Origin: Clostridia bacterium
GTDB taxonomy: Bacteria > Bacillota > Clostridia > Oscillospirales > SIG627
Direction: 5' to 3'
DNA length: 53,533 nucleotides
NCBI GenBank assembly: GCA_017520825.1
Contig: JAFXEX010000008.1
Coordinates: 1 to 53,533, forward strand
This document shows, piece after piece, positions 25,202 through 32,169 of this stretch; position 1 is the stretch's first letter, and each line of letters opens with the position of its first letter. The position numbers were made by a program, and so were the translations under genes. A model generated the notes under the pieces. The model saw nothing but the letters and a program-made list of their open reading frames with translations. It did no database searches and was not told where the DNA came from.

Positions 25202-25630
25202 CTACACCCTCACACATTGTTCGGGTTTCGTTCCCTGTACGGCTTGCACTTTTATCGGCTTCGCTGATTCGCTACGCCGTAAAAGCACCCCGCACGTGCA
25301 TTTTGCATTCAATGAACGTTCTTTGTTTCCACAAAGCACGCTCATTGGCACGGCATAGGTAGAAAAAAGCACGTTCTGATTTACGTCGAAGTTGTCAACT
25401 GCCTTTATCAGACCTACGCACCCTACTTGAAACAGGTCGTCGGAGCATTCTCCACGGCCTGTAAATTTTTGTATAACACTGAGTACAAGTCTTAAATTTC
25501 CACAGATAAGCTCGTCACGGGCAGACTCGTCTCCGTTTTTCATTTTCTTTAAAAGCTCTGTTTTTTCATCGTTGGTCAGTACCTTAAGCTTGGCAGTGTT
25601 GACACCGCATATCTCAACTTTATTGTACAT
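25202..25630 (-). pseudogene. sigG: Truncated forespore sigma factor SigG
   Basis: The first 96 residues are an excellent SigG N-terminus: MYNKVEICGVNTAKL, the GNLRLVLSVIQKF core of region 2.1, DDLFQVGCVGLIKAVDNFD and FSTYAVPM. Directly after that the protein should continue with region 2.3-2.4 and regions 3 and 4. Instead the frame runs 46 unrelated residues (Cys, Arg and Lys rich) to a stop. The promoter-recognition domains, more than 150 residues of a roughly 257-residue protein, are missing and do not appear in another frame nearby. The usual spoIIGA and sigE neighbours are also absent. It could still be expressed, but not as a working sigma factor; the strain has probably lost sporulation. 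Confidence 0.85.
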
Positions 25631-25730
25631 AATTTTTTCCTCCGTTTTCTTAATAAGAGTATTACCGAGAAAGAGTGCAATTATTAGAAAATTATTTGGT
25701 GAATATTTGAATATTTTTTTGTTTTGCGTA

Positions 25731-25759
25731 TTTACAAAATGAATAAAATAATGTATAAT
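25731..25759 (+). promoter_or_regulatory. Promoter of the pduL-nifU-like-GGGtGRT operon
   Basis: TTTACA (25731-25736), 17 bases, TATAAT (25754-25759), with AAAAGGAAG before the first start at 25801. Confidence 0.65.
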
Positions 25760-25800
25760 AATTTGGATAAAAAGAATATTTAGAAAAGGAAGATGAAAAA

Positions 25801-26370
25801 ATGAGCAAAGTTATTGTTGAAACCTCGGCAAGACACGTGCATCTCAGCGCAGAGCATCTTGAAATCCTTTTCGGCAAGGGCGCAGAGCTCACCGTTAAGA
25901 AGATGCTTTCACAGCCCGGTCAGTTCGCTTGTGAGGAGCGAGTTACCGTTGAGGGTCCCAAGAATGCAATCAAGAACGTTAGTATTCTCGGTCCCGTAAG
26001 AAAGGCTACTCAGGTAGAGCTTTCTCTCACCGATGCAAGAACTATCGGTCTTTCGGCTCCCATTCGTGAGTCGGGCGACATTGCAGGAACACCCGGTTGT
26101 AAGATTATCGGTCCTTGTGGAGAGGTAGAAATTGCAGAGGGCGTTATCGCAGCAAAGCGTCACATTCACCTTACTCCTGCCGATGCAAAGGAGTTCGGAG
26201 TTGAGGACAAGGAAATCGTTTCGGTTAAGATTGACGGCGAGCGTGGACTTGTTTTCGGCGACGTAGTAGTAAGAGTAAACGAAAACTTCGCAGCTGCAAT
26301 GCATATCGACACAGACGAGTCAAATGCTTCAGCAGCATTCGGCGAGGTTTGGGGCGAAATAGTAAAATAA
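25801..26370 (+). CDS. pduL: Phosphate propanoyltransferase / phosphotransacylase PduL
   Basis: Enzyme exchanging acyl groups between CoA and phosphate (acetyl- or propanoyl-phosphate formation). The 189 residues hold the two repeated PduL domains and zinc-ligand motifs: SARHVHLS (about 9-16), AAKRHIHLTPADAKEFG in the middle, and AAAMHIDTDESNA near the C-terminus. It lacks the long N-terminal encapsulation peptide of microcompartment forms and no shell proteins are nearby, so it is likely a cytoplasmic Pta substitute. It is first in an operon with an iron-sulfur scaffold protein and a GGGtGRT protein. Confidence 0.92.
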   Translation: MSKVIVETSARHVHLSAEHLEILFGKGAELTVKKMLSQPGQFACEERVTVEGPKNAIKNVSILGPVRKATQVELSLTDARTIGLSAPIRESGDIAGTPGCKIIGPCGEVEIAEGVIAAKRHIHLTPADAKEFGVEDKEIVSVKIDGERGLVFGDVVVRVNENFAAAMHIDTDESNASAAFGEVWGEIVK

Positions 26371-26391
26371 TTATATAAAGGAGATAAAAAA

Positions 26392-27096
26392 ATGACAGAC
26401 CACATTTTTTATTCACACGAAGTGGAAAATATGTGCACAGTTGCCAAGGGTCCTCACCACGGACCTGCTCCCATTCCCGAAGAAGGAAGATGGGTAAAGG
26501 CTTATGAAATCAAGGACATTTCAGGTCTTTCACACGGTATCGGCTGGTGCGCACCTCAGCAGGGATGCTGCAAGCTCACACTTAACGTAAAGGACGGTAT
26601 CATCGAAGAGGCTCTCGTTGAGACTCTTGGTTGCTCGGGTATGACCCACTCAGCAGCTATGGCTGCAGAAATTCTTCAGGGCAAGACACTCCTTGAAGCG
26701 CTTAACACCGACCTTGTATGCGACGCTATCAACGTTGCAATGAGAGAAATCTTCAAGCAGCTCGTTTACGGACGCAGCCAGACAGCTTTCTCTGAAAACG
26801 GACTTCCCATCGGTGCTTCTCTTGAAGACCTTGGTAAGGGACTTCGTTCACAGGTTGGTACTATGTTCGGTACCAAGACTAAGGGCGTTCGCTATCTCGA
26901 AATGGCTGAGGGCTACGTGCTTAACATCGCTCTTGACGAAAACAACGAGGTTACAGGCTACAAGTTTGTTAACCTTGGTAAGATGATGGATGCTATCAAG
27001 GCAGGCAAGGACCCCAAGGAAGCATACGAATCAAATATCAAGACCTACGGTCGATATGACGGCGCAGCTAAATATATCGATCCCAGACACGAGTAA
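26392..27096 (+). CDS. NifU-like iron-sulfur cluster assembly scaffold protein
   Basis: A 234-residue protein carrying a NifU/IscU N-terminal-type domain (about 45-125). Potential cluster-ligand cysteines are in GWCAPQQGCCKLTL and LGCSGMTHSAA, and a third lies in the LVCDAINVAMREIF helix. The N-terminal 40 residues and the long C-terminal part after 130 are not found in classic IscU. In my recollection this extended form regularly stands beside GGGtGRT proteins, as it does here (18 bases between genes, GAAAGGGGG ribosome site). It may deliver iron-sulfur clusters to a dedicated partner instead of serving general assembly. Confidence 0.85.
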   Translation: MTDHIFYSHEVENMCTVAKGPHHGPAPIPEEGRWVKAYEIKDISGLSHGIGWCAPQQGCCKLTLNVKDGIIEEALVETLGCSGMTHSAAMAAEILQGKTLLEALNTDLVCDAINVAMREIFKQLVYGRSQTAFSENGLPIGASLEDLGKGLRSQVGTMFGTKTKGVRYLEMAEGYVLNIALDENNEVTGYKFVNLGKMMDAIKAGKDPKEAYESNIKTYGRYDGAAKYIDPRHE

Positions 27097-27113
27097 GAAA
27101 GGGGGATAAACTA

Positions 27114-28124
27114 ATGTCTAACGAAGTAAAATTTGAAGGTAAAGAAAGAAGATTGGCAGGCATTATCGCTTGCATGAACGAGTACGGAATCAAAGACCTT
27201 GAGGACGCTCGTCAGATTTGTCTTGACAAAGGCGTTGACCCCGATGCAATAGTAAAGGGAATTCAGCCCATCGCATTTGAAAACGCAGCTTGGGCATATA
27301 CACTTGGATGCGCAATCGCACTCAAGAAGGGTGTTAAGACTGCCGCTGATGCTGCAGAGTGCATCGGTGTAGGTCTCCAGGCATTCTGTATCCCCGGTTC
27401 AGTTGCTGCTAACCGTAAGGTTGGTCTCGGCCACGGTAACCTTGGCGCAATGCTTCTCAGAGAAGAAACAAAGTGCTTCTGCTTCCTTGCAGGACACGAG
27501 TCATTCGCTGCAGCAGAGGGCGCTATCGGTATCGCAAGAAACGCTAACAAGGTAAGAAAAGAGCCCCTTCGTGTCGTTCTTAACGGTCTCGGCAAGGACG
27601 CAGCTTATATCATCGCTCGTATCAACGGCTTCACATACGTTGAAACAGATTACGATCCCTATGCAGACGAGCTTACAATCGTTCGTGAGGTTGCTTTCTC
27701 CGACGGAGATAAGGCAAAGGTTCGTTGCTACGGTGCAAACGACGTTTCAGAAGGCGTTGCAATTATGAAGAAGGAAAACGTTGGCGTTTCCATCACAGGT
27801 AACTCCACTAACCCCACAAGATTCCAGCACCCCGTTGCAGGAACCTACAAGAAGTGGGCTATTGAGAACGGCGTTAAGTACTTCTCAGTTGCATCAGGTG
27901 GTGGTACAGGCCGTACACTTCACCCCGATAATATGGCAGCAGGCCCTGCTTCATACGGTCTCACAGACACAATGGGACGTATGCACGGCGACGCTCAGTT
28001 CGCAGGCTCATCCTCAGTTCCCGCTCACGTAGAAATGATGGGACTTATCGGCGCAGGTAACAACCCCATGGTTGGTATGACCGTTGCATGTGCAGTTGCT
28101 ATCGAAGAGGCAATGAACAAGTAA
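27114..28124 (+). CDS. GGGtGRT family protein
   Basis: A 336-residue cytoplasmic protein of the family named for its SGGGTGRT motif, seen here as VASGGGTGRTLHPDNMAAGP (about 262-281). Other conserved pieces are CIGVGLQAFCIPGSVAANRKVGLGHGNLGAML, ETKCFCFLAGHESFAAAEGAIG and the C-terminal SSVPAHVEMMGLIGAGNNPMVGMT. Glycine-rich loops and several cysteines suggest cofactor or cluster binding. The function has not been worked out to my knowledge. It is the last gene of the pduL operon. Its final three codons plus stop (ATGAACAAGTAA) are part of direct repeat/array 3, so the C-terminal MNK may come from the array. Confidence 0.88.
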   Translation: MSNEVKFEGKERRLAGIIACMNEYGIKDLEDARQICLDKGVDPDAIVKGIQPIAFENAAWAYTLGCAIALKKGVKTAADAAECIGVGLQAFCIPGSVAANRKVGLGHGNLGAMLLREETKCFCFLAGHESFAAAEGAIGIARNANKVRKEPLRVVLNGLGKDAAYIIARINGFTYVETDYDPYADELTIVREVAFSDGDKAKVRCYGANDVSEGVAIMKKENVGVSITGNSTNPTRFQHPVAGTYKKWAIENGVKYFSVASGGGTGRTLHPDNMAAGPASYGLTDTMGRMHGDAQFAGSSSVPAHVEMMGLIGAGNNPMVGMTVACAVAIEEAMNK

Positions 28125-28232
28125 GACTTGTTCAATGAAATTTGCCCGTTAACACGGTCAAATGAAATTCGATTGAGTCGAATGAAATGCTAAAGCATGA
28201 AATGCCCCACAGAATTTCTGTGGGGCATATTT
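28113..28232. repeat. Direct repeat, copy 1 = left half of hairpin array 3
   Basis: 120 bases beginning inside the GGGtGRT gene: hairpins GAACAAG/CTTGTTC, TTTG-CCGT/ACGG-CAAA, ATTCGA/TCGAAT, ATGC/GCAT and the terminator stem ATGCCCCACAG/CTGTGGGGCAT, separated by ATGAAAT. Copy 2 (28686-28790) is identical except that it lacks one 15-base unit (the ATGC/GCAT hairpin plus spacer). Confidence 0.88.
28202..28232 (+). terminator. Terminator-like hairpin inside array 3
   Basis: ATGCCCCACAGAA pairs with TTCTGTGGGGCAT (28202-28228), followed by ATTT. Probably ends the pduL operon transcript. The same element closes copy 2. Confidence 0.7.
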
Positions 28233-28330
28233 GCTAAGGTCGGCGCAAATTTCATTTCATGAATTCCGTGAATTCATTTCAAGACGGTGCAAAGCATCGT
28301 CATTTCATGCACGGAGTGCATTTCATTATT
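28233..28330. repeat. Right half of hairpin array 3 (ATTTCAT spacer)
   Basis: Here the spacer appears as the reverse complement ATTTCAT, separating GAATTC-CGT-GAATTC, GACG-TGC/GCA-CGTC and GCAC-GGA-GTGC. The array ends four to ten bases before the AGGAGG ribosome site of the four-helix-bundle gene. Confidence 0.78.
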
Positions 28331-28346
28331 CATCATAGGAGGATTT

Positions 28347-28697
28347 ATGGCAGACAATATACTTATAGACCTGTCTATCGAATTTGCAGTAAATATTGTA
28401 AATTGGTGTGACGGCATAAAAGGGAAATCCGTACTTACAAATCAACTCATTCGCAGTGGTACGAGTATTGGTGCAAATATCCACGAAGGTAACTATGCAA
28501 ACAGCAGAGCTGATTTTGTCGCAAAGTTTCAAATTGCCTTGAAGGAGTGTTTTGAAACGGAATATTGGCTTGAGATTTTTTACAGAACAAATATTATGAC
28601 AAAAGAAACCTATGATACGTTTAAAAACGACAGTGGTAAAATCAGAAAAATACTCATTTCTTCTATCAATACTGCTAAAGCAAATATGAACAAGTAA
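28347..28697 (+). CDS. Four-helix-bundle protein (S23 / 23S rRNA intervening-sequence type)
   Basis: A 116-residue all-helical protein matching the four-helix-bundle family first described from intervening sequences in 23S rRNA. Typical segments: LSIEFAVNIVNWCDGIKGKSVL, LIRSGTSIGANIHEGNYANSRADFVAKFQIALKE and ETEYWLEIFYRTNIM. Relatives include the Avd protein of diversity-generating retroelements, but no reverse transcriptase is near. ATG 28347 is chosen for AGGAGG at 28337-28342. The gene lies between two direct repeats, and its last codons MNK and stop are the start of the right copy, just as in the preceding gene. Function unknown; nucleic-acid binding is the usual guess. Confidence 0.88.
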   Translation: MADNILIDLSIEFAVNIVNWCDGIKGKSVLTNQLIRSGTSIGANIHEGNYANSRADFVAKFQIALKECFETEYWLEIFYRTNIMTKETYDTFKNDSGKIRKILISSINTAKANMNK

Positions 28698-28790
28698 GAC
28701 TTGTTCAATGAAATTTGCCCGTTAACACGGTCAAATGAAATTCGATTGAGTCGAATGAAATGCCCCACAGAATTTCTGTGGGGCATATTT
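28686..28790. repeat. Direct repeat, copy 2 (hairpin array after the four-helix gene)
   Basis: 105 bases beginning at the ATGAACAAGTAA end of the four-helix-bundle gene and matching 28113-28232 throughout, apart from one missing 15-base hairpin unit. It ends with the same CCCCACAG/CTGTGGGG terminator hairpin (28760-28786) and ATTTT. Confidence 0.88.
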
Positions 28791-28792
28791 TG

Positions 28793-28821
28793 TTGCAAAA
28801 GTTTCGTTTTTGTGTTACACT
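28793..28821 (+). promoter_or_regulatory. Promoter of the YjbR-like gene
   Basis: TTGCAA (28793-28798), 17 bases, TACACT (28816-28821), 39 bases before the start at 28860. Confidence 0.5.
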
Positions 28822-28859
28822 TAATAATAATAACTTAGAAAATATGGTGAGGTGACGTT

Positions 28860-29216
28860 ATGACGAAGGAAGAATTTTTTCTTTATTGCTTTGAGGAATA
28901 CGGCGTAGCGCCCGACTATCCCTTTACGGGCAAAAAGGACAGAGACACGGCAATATTCCGACATAGCCACAACAAAAAGTGGTTTGCTCTCACCATGGAT
29001 ATTCCCAAATCCAAGCTTGGTATTGAGAGTAACGAGGTGGCAACGGTTGTCAATATGAAGTATTCCGAGGATATGCTCACAGCCTTTGGCAGACCGAAGG
29101 GCGTTTACCCTGCCTATCATATGAACAAGCAACATTGGGTGTCGGTGCTTCTCGATACTGCCGATGAGGAGTTGGTTAAGCTGATTTTAGAGGAAAGCTA
29201 TAGCTTGACCAAATAA
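28860..29216 (+). CDS. MmcQ/YjbR family protein
   Basis: A 118-residue protein of the MmcQ/YjbR family, with a CyaY-like fold described as double-wing DNA-binding. Signature segments are LYCFEEYGVAPDYPF at the start, the KKWFALTMDIPKSKLG strand, the NMKYSEDMLTAF region and GVYPAYHMNKQHWVSVLLD before the last helix. Full length for the family. It has its own promoter and GGTGA ribosome site and stands alone. The cellular role is unknown; one suggestion in the literature is nucleic-acid binding. Confidence 0.9.
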   Translation: MTKEEFFLYCFEEYGVAPDYPFTGKKDRDTAIFRHSHNKKWFALTMDIPKSKLGIESNEVATVVNMKYSEDMLTAFGRPKGVYPAYHMNKQHWVSVLLDTADEELVKLILEESYSLTK

Positions 29217-29321
29217 ACGCAATATGTAAAGGTAAAATAATATGTAAAAAAATGAAAATTATTGCCAAATTGCCAATTTTATGATACACTTAAATAAATA
29301 ATCAATTTCAAGGAGAAATTT

Positions 29322-30278
29322 ATGCCCGTATACGTATATTCAGATTCATGGAAAACCGATTGTATAGGTGTTCTTGAGGACGACGGACATTTCTATGACA
29401 GAAAATTCAATTATCTCGATTCTTCACCCCGTATGTCGCATTTTCTCGGAAGTGTAAGCTCAAGCGGATGCGTTTATTCAGACCCACAGAGAATTCATCA
29501 AATTGGCGTTATAGACGACTATGGAAAAATATATCGTGGCTGGAATATTCTGACCAATATTCCTGCTGAAACAGCCCCTCTCGGTTGCATGGAAGGGGAT
29601 AAGGTTTATCGTGGTAACAGTACGTGGGGAGAATATCCTGCGGCATATCTTGACGGAGACGGAGATTACAGAGCTGCTGCGGCGGCGGCAATACTCTTTG
29701 TTCTTTGTAAGGACTCCTCGGGAGACGACGGAGAGGTATGGACGCCCTCAGATGACAGTTACACCCCACGCTATTCCGGAGGTGGTGGTGGAGGCGGTAC
29801 AGCTGACCCGGGCTTCGTAAAGGGCTGTCTTATCACAATAGCCATATGCGTTCTTATCTTCTTCTTTGCCTGTGGAGACGAATGGCGTGAGAAGGATGAG
29901 GCGTATAAAGAGTGGGACGAAGCTCGTCATGAAGCTGTTATGGATGCTCTTGAAGAAAAAAGAGAAAAAGAAAAGATAGCGAATACACTCGGTTGGGTTA
30001 TGCTCGGCGATAACTACGGAAGATATCGCGCAAGCTTCCTCAATGAAAATGCAAACGACACCTTTACCTTTACTTATACCGTCGGTGGAAATTCAACGGT
30101 TTCATTCGAGGTAACTCCCGATTACCGTGACCTTAAGCTTTCCTCGTATATATTATACAACGGTCAGGAGTATAACATAAGAAGCACCTTCGACCTGACC
30201 CCCGGCGACCAGATAGTCGTTATCGTCGAGCAAAAGGGTGGAACGGGATATTTCAACATATACGCTTACGAAAACTAA
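29322..30278 (+). CDS. Single-pass membrane protein with N-terminal repeats, unknown family
   Basis: A 318-residue protein I cannot assign. Residues 1-110 contain three related units, starting VYVYSDSWKTDCIGVLEDDG, CVYSDPQRIHQIGVIDDYG and KVYRGNSTWGEYPAAYLDGD, each about 50 residues apart, reminiscent of four-stranded surface repeats. An Ala-rich segment (about 112-128) and a run of six glycines (about 155-160) lead to one strong membrane helix (170-187, LITIAICVLIFFFA). After it comes a charged coiled coil (about 190-222) and a C-terminal beta domain of about 90 residues. There is no signal peptide. A weak promoter TTGCCA-17-TACACT (29262-29290) and AAGGAG precede it. Confidence 0.65.
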   Translation: MPVYVYSDSWKTDCIGVLEDDGHFYDRKFNYLDSSPRMSHFLGSVSSSGCVYSDPQRIHQIGVIDDYGKIYRGWNILTNIPAETAPLGCMEGDKVYRGNSTWGEYPAAYLDGDGDYRAAAAAAILFVLCKDSSGDDGEVWTPSDDSYTPRYSGGGGGGGTADPGFVKGCLITIAICVLIFFFACGDEWREKDEAYKEWDEARHEAVMDALEEKREKEKIANTLGWVMLGDNYGRYRASFLNENANDTFTFTYTVGGNSTVSFEVTPDYRDLKLSSYILYNGQEYNIRSTFDLTPGDQIVVIVEQKGGTGYFNIYAYEN

Positions 30279-30283
30279 TTAAA

Positions 30284-30314
30284 AAATCGCAGGACTTTTA
30301 GCCCTGCGATTATT
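30284..30314. terminator. Bidirectional terminator between the membrane protein and XRE genes
   Basis: ATCGCAGG (30286-30293) pairs with CCTGCGAT (30303-30310), with A runs before and TATTTTA after; it serves the convergent genes on both strands. Confidence 0.75.
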
Positions 30315-30516
30315 TTACGTTGGTGCGTCCGACAAGATAGTCAAGTGTAACCTTATAGTATTCAGCCAGCTTGATTATAGCCCACAACGGAATTTCTCTT
30401 TCTCCTCGTTCATATCTTTGATAGACGGTTAATTGCATATTAAGATATTGAGCGATATCCTTTTGAGTTTTGTCGTTATCTTCGCGAAGGTCCCTGATTC
30501 GTTTGTATTTATACAT
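30310..30516 (-). CDS. Small XRE family regulator
   Basis: A 68-residue Cro/C1-type helix-turn-helix protein: IRDLREDNDKTQKDIAQYL, LTVYQRYERGEREIPLWAI and AEYYKVTLDYLVGRTNV. It is nearly all DNA-binding domain and ends right after the fifth helix. It follows the second XRE gene on the same strand with a 25-base gap, suggesting one transcript from the promoter at 30784-30813. The pair are about half identical and look like a tandem duplication that has diverged. The targets are unknown. Confidence 0.88.
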   Translation of the reverse strand: MYKYKRIRDLREDNDKTQKDIAQYLNMQLTVYQRYERGEREIPLWAIIKLAEYYKVTLDYLVGRTNVK

Positions 30517-30541
30517 ATTTTCCTCAAAAACAGTATTATTA

Positions 30542-30754
30542 TCATTTTATTCCATAAGGCTTTTTGTCGTTGGTTAAGCCTAAAATATAATCAACGGAGG
30601 TGTCATAGTATTTTGCAAGCATAATAAGCATTTCAAGAGGTATCTGCCTCTGTCCGTTCTCGTATTGAGAATAGGTGTTTTGCTTTACGTGCAAATACTC
30701 TGCAATAGTCTTTTGAGTCAAATCTCGGTCTTCTCTTAAATCCTTCAGCCTCAT
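30542..30754 (-). CDS. Small XRE family regulator
   Basis: A 70-residue Cro/C1-type helix-turn-helix protein: LKDLREDRDLTQKTIAEYL, KQNTYSQYENGQRQIPLEM and AKYYDTSVDYILGLTND. First gene of the two-gene minus-strand XRE unit, with TAGGAG before the start. Its promoter contains an ATCTC/GAGAT palindrome in the spacer (30794-30808), suggesting autorepression. It is divergent from the DacF gene, which may also be controlled. Confidence 0.9.
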   Translation of the reverse strand: MRLKDLREDRDLTQKTIAEYLHVKQNTYSQYENGQRQIPLEMLIMLAKYYDTSVDYILGLTNDKKPYGIK

Positions 30755-30783
30755 ATGTTTCTCCTATGTGAATCTGTAAGCTT

Positions 30784-30813
30784 ATTATACATTATCTCAC
30801 TACGAGATGTCAA
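30784..30813 (-). promoter_or_regulatory. Promoter of the paired XRE genes with spacer palindrome
   Basis: On the minus strand TTGACA (30813-30808), an 18-base spacer and TATAAT (30789-30784). The palindrome ATCTC-ACTAC-GAGAT (30794-30808) fills the spacer. Confidence 0.7.
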
Positions 30814-30885
30814 TGGGCCTTTTTCTTTTATCATAAAACCCCTTCAATTCCCATAAAATGTACAAAATATATAGGAGTAGGTTTT

Positions 30886-32088
30886 ATGAAAAGATTTATT
30901 TCTCTGGCACTTGCCATATTATTCGTTTTTTCTTTTACTGCATCAGCCGACCTTTTTGAAGACGAAATCCCCGTTTTTTCGGCAGACGATTACCTGATAG
31001 AGTCGGTTGAGTCGATGGACGTTTTTGCTCTTGAAAACAGTGTTTCGGGGGCAATTTTAATGGAAGCAGAAAGTGGCGAGGTGCTTTTTGAACAAAACCC
31101 CGACGAAAAGCTTCCCATCGCCTCGGTTACCAAAATAATGACGCTTTTGCTCTCGGTTGAAGCCATTGACAGTGGAGTGATAAGTCTGACCGACACGGTC
31201 ACCGTCAGCGACTACGCAGCATCAATGGGTGGAAGTCAGGCGTTTATGGAGGCAGGGGAGCAGATGTCGGTTGACGATATGCTCAAAGCCATAGCCGTAT
31301 CAAGCTGTAACGACGCTGCCGTAGCCATGGCAGAGCATCTTGCAGGAAGTGAAAGCGCCTTTGTGGAGAAAATGAATCAGCGTGCCGAGGAGCTTCAAAT
31401 GACCTCTACCGATTTCGTGAACTGCACGGGGCTTGACGACAACGAAATGCACTATTCCTCGGCAAGAGACGTGGCGAAAATGTCAAGGGAGCTTCTCACT
31501 CACCCCATTATCTTCGACTATACTACCATATGGATGGACTCTATCAGGGGTGGCGAATTCGGACTTGCCAACACCAATAAGCTCATACGCTTTTACAACG
31601 GCGCCAACGGCTTGAAAACGGGCTCCACCTCAAAGGCGAGGTATTGCCTCAGCGCAAGCGCCCTTCGTGACGGAATGCAGCTTATTGCAGTAGTTCTGGG
31701 CTCACCCACAAGCGCAGAGCGTTTTTCTGCTGCCAAGGCGCTTTTGGACTACGGCTTTGCCAACTATTCTGTCTACCGACCGAAATCTGACTCGACGTAC
31801 AATCTTAAGGTGTGGGGTGGAAAGGAAGATATGGCAAGGGGAGAGGCAGAGGTTAAAGCCCTGGTGCTGAAAAAGGGAGAGCAGAATAAAATTGAAGAAA
31901 TAACCGAGCTTCCCGATTCTCTTAACGCTCCTCTGAAAAAGGGCGAGACTATAGGACGTGTGAAGTATATGATAGGTGACACCGTGGTTTATGAAAGTGA
32001 AATAAAGCTGAAGGACAGTATTGAAAAGGCTGGCTTTTTTGACAGATTTAACGACATATTACGGCGTGTTTTTTACTCGGCAAAATAG
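30886..32088 (+). CDS. D-alanyl-D-alanine carboxypeptidase (DacF/PBP5 type)
   Basis: Exported low-molecular-weight penicillin-binding protein that trims the terminal D-Ala of peptidoglycan stem peptides. Signal peptide residues 1-20 (LALAILFVFSFTASA). All three catalytic motifs are intact: SVTK (Ser80, Lys83), SCN (140-142) and KTG (244-246, in NGLKTGSTS). The C-terminal PBP5 beta domain (about 290-370) is present, and the last 25 residues form an amphipathic/hydrophobic tail (GFFDRFNDILRRVF) that could hold it to the membrane. AGGAG precedes the start. Compare the gene at 47077, whose motifs are degenerate. Confidence 0.93.
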   Translation: MKRFISLALAILFVFSFTASADLFEDEIPVFSADDYLIESVESMDVFALENSVSGAILMEAESGEVLFEQNPDEKLPIASVTKIMTLLLSVEAIDSGVISLTDTVTVSDYAASMGGSQAFMEAGEQMSVDDMLKAIAVSSCNDAAVAMAEHLAGSESAFVEKMNQRAEELQMTSTDFVNCTGLDDNEMHYSSARDVAKMSRELLTHPIIFDYTTIWMDSIRGGEFGLANTNKLIRFYNGANGLKTGSTSKARYCLSASALRDGMQLIAVVLGSPTSAERFSAAKALLDYGFANYSVYRPKSDSTYNLKVWGGKEDMARGEAEVKALVLKKGEQNKIEEITELPDSLNAPLKKGETIGRVKYMIGDTVVYESEIKLKDSIEKAGFFDRFNDILRRVFYSAK

Positions 32089-32091
32089 CAC

Positions 32092-32120
32092 TTGCAAAAA
32101 ATGTAATTATGTGCTATAAT
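32092..32120 (+). promoter_or_regulatory. Promoter of the PfkB-family kinase gene
   Basis: TTGCAA (32092-32097), 17 bases, TATAAT (32115-32120), 50 bases before the start. Confidence 0.7.
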
Positions 32121-32169
32121 CTGTTGTAAAGCGTTTAGCTTTTTTTACGTAAAAAGAGAGGACTATTAT

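Noticed and set aside
28347..28790. Diversity-generating retroelement, because the four-helix-bundle protein resembles Avd
   Set aside because: No reverse transcriptase gene, no template/variable repeat pair with adenine-specific changes and no target gene are visible; the repeats flanking the gene differ by one hairpin unit only.
28860..29216. 104-codon open frame opposite the YjbR-like gene (28821-29135)
   Set aside because: The plus-strand YjbR match is clear, with promoter and ribosome site; the opposite frame has none.
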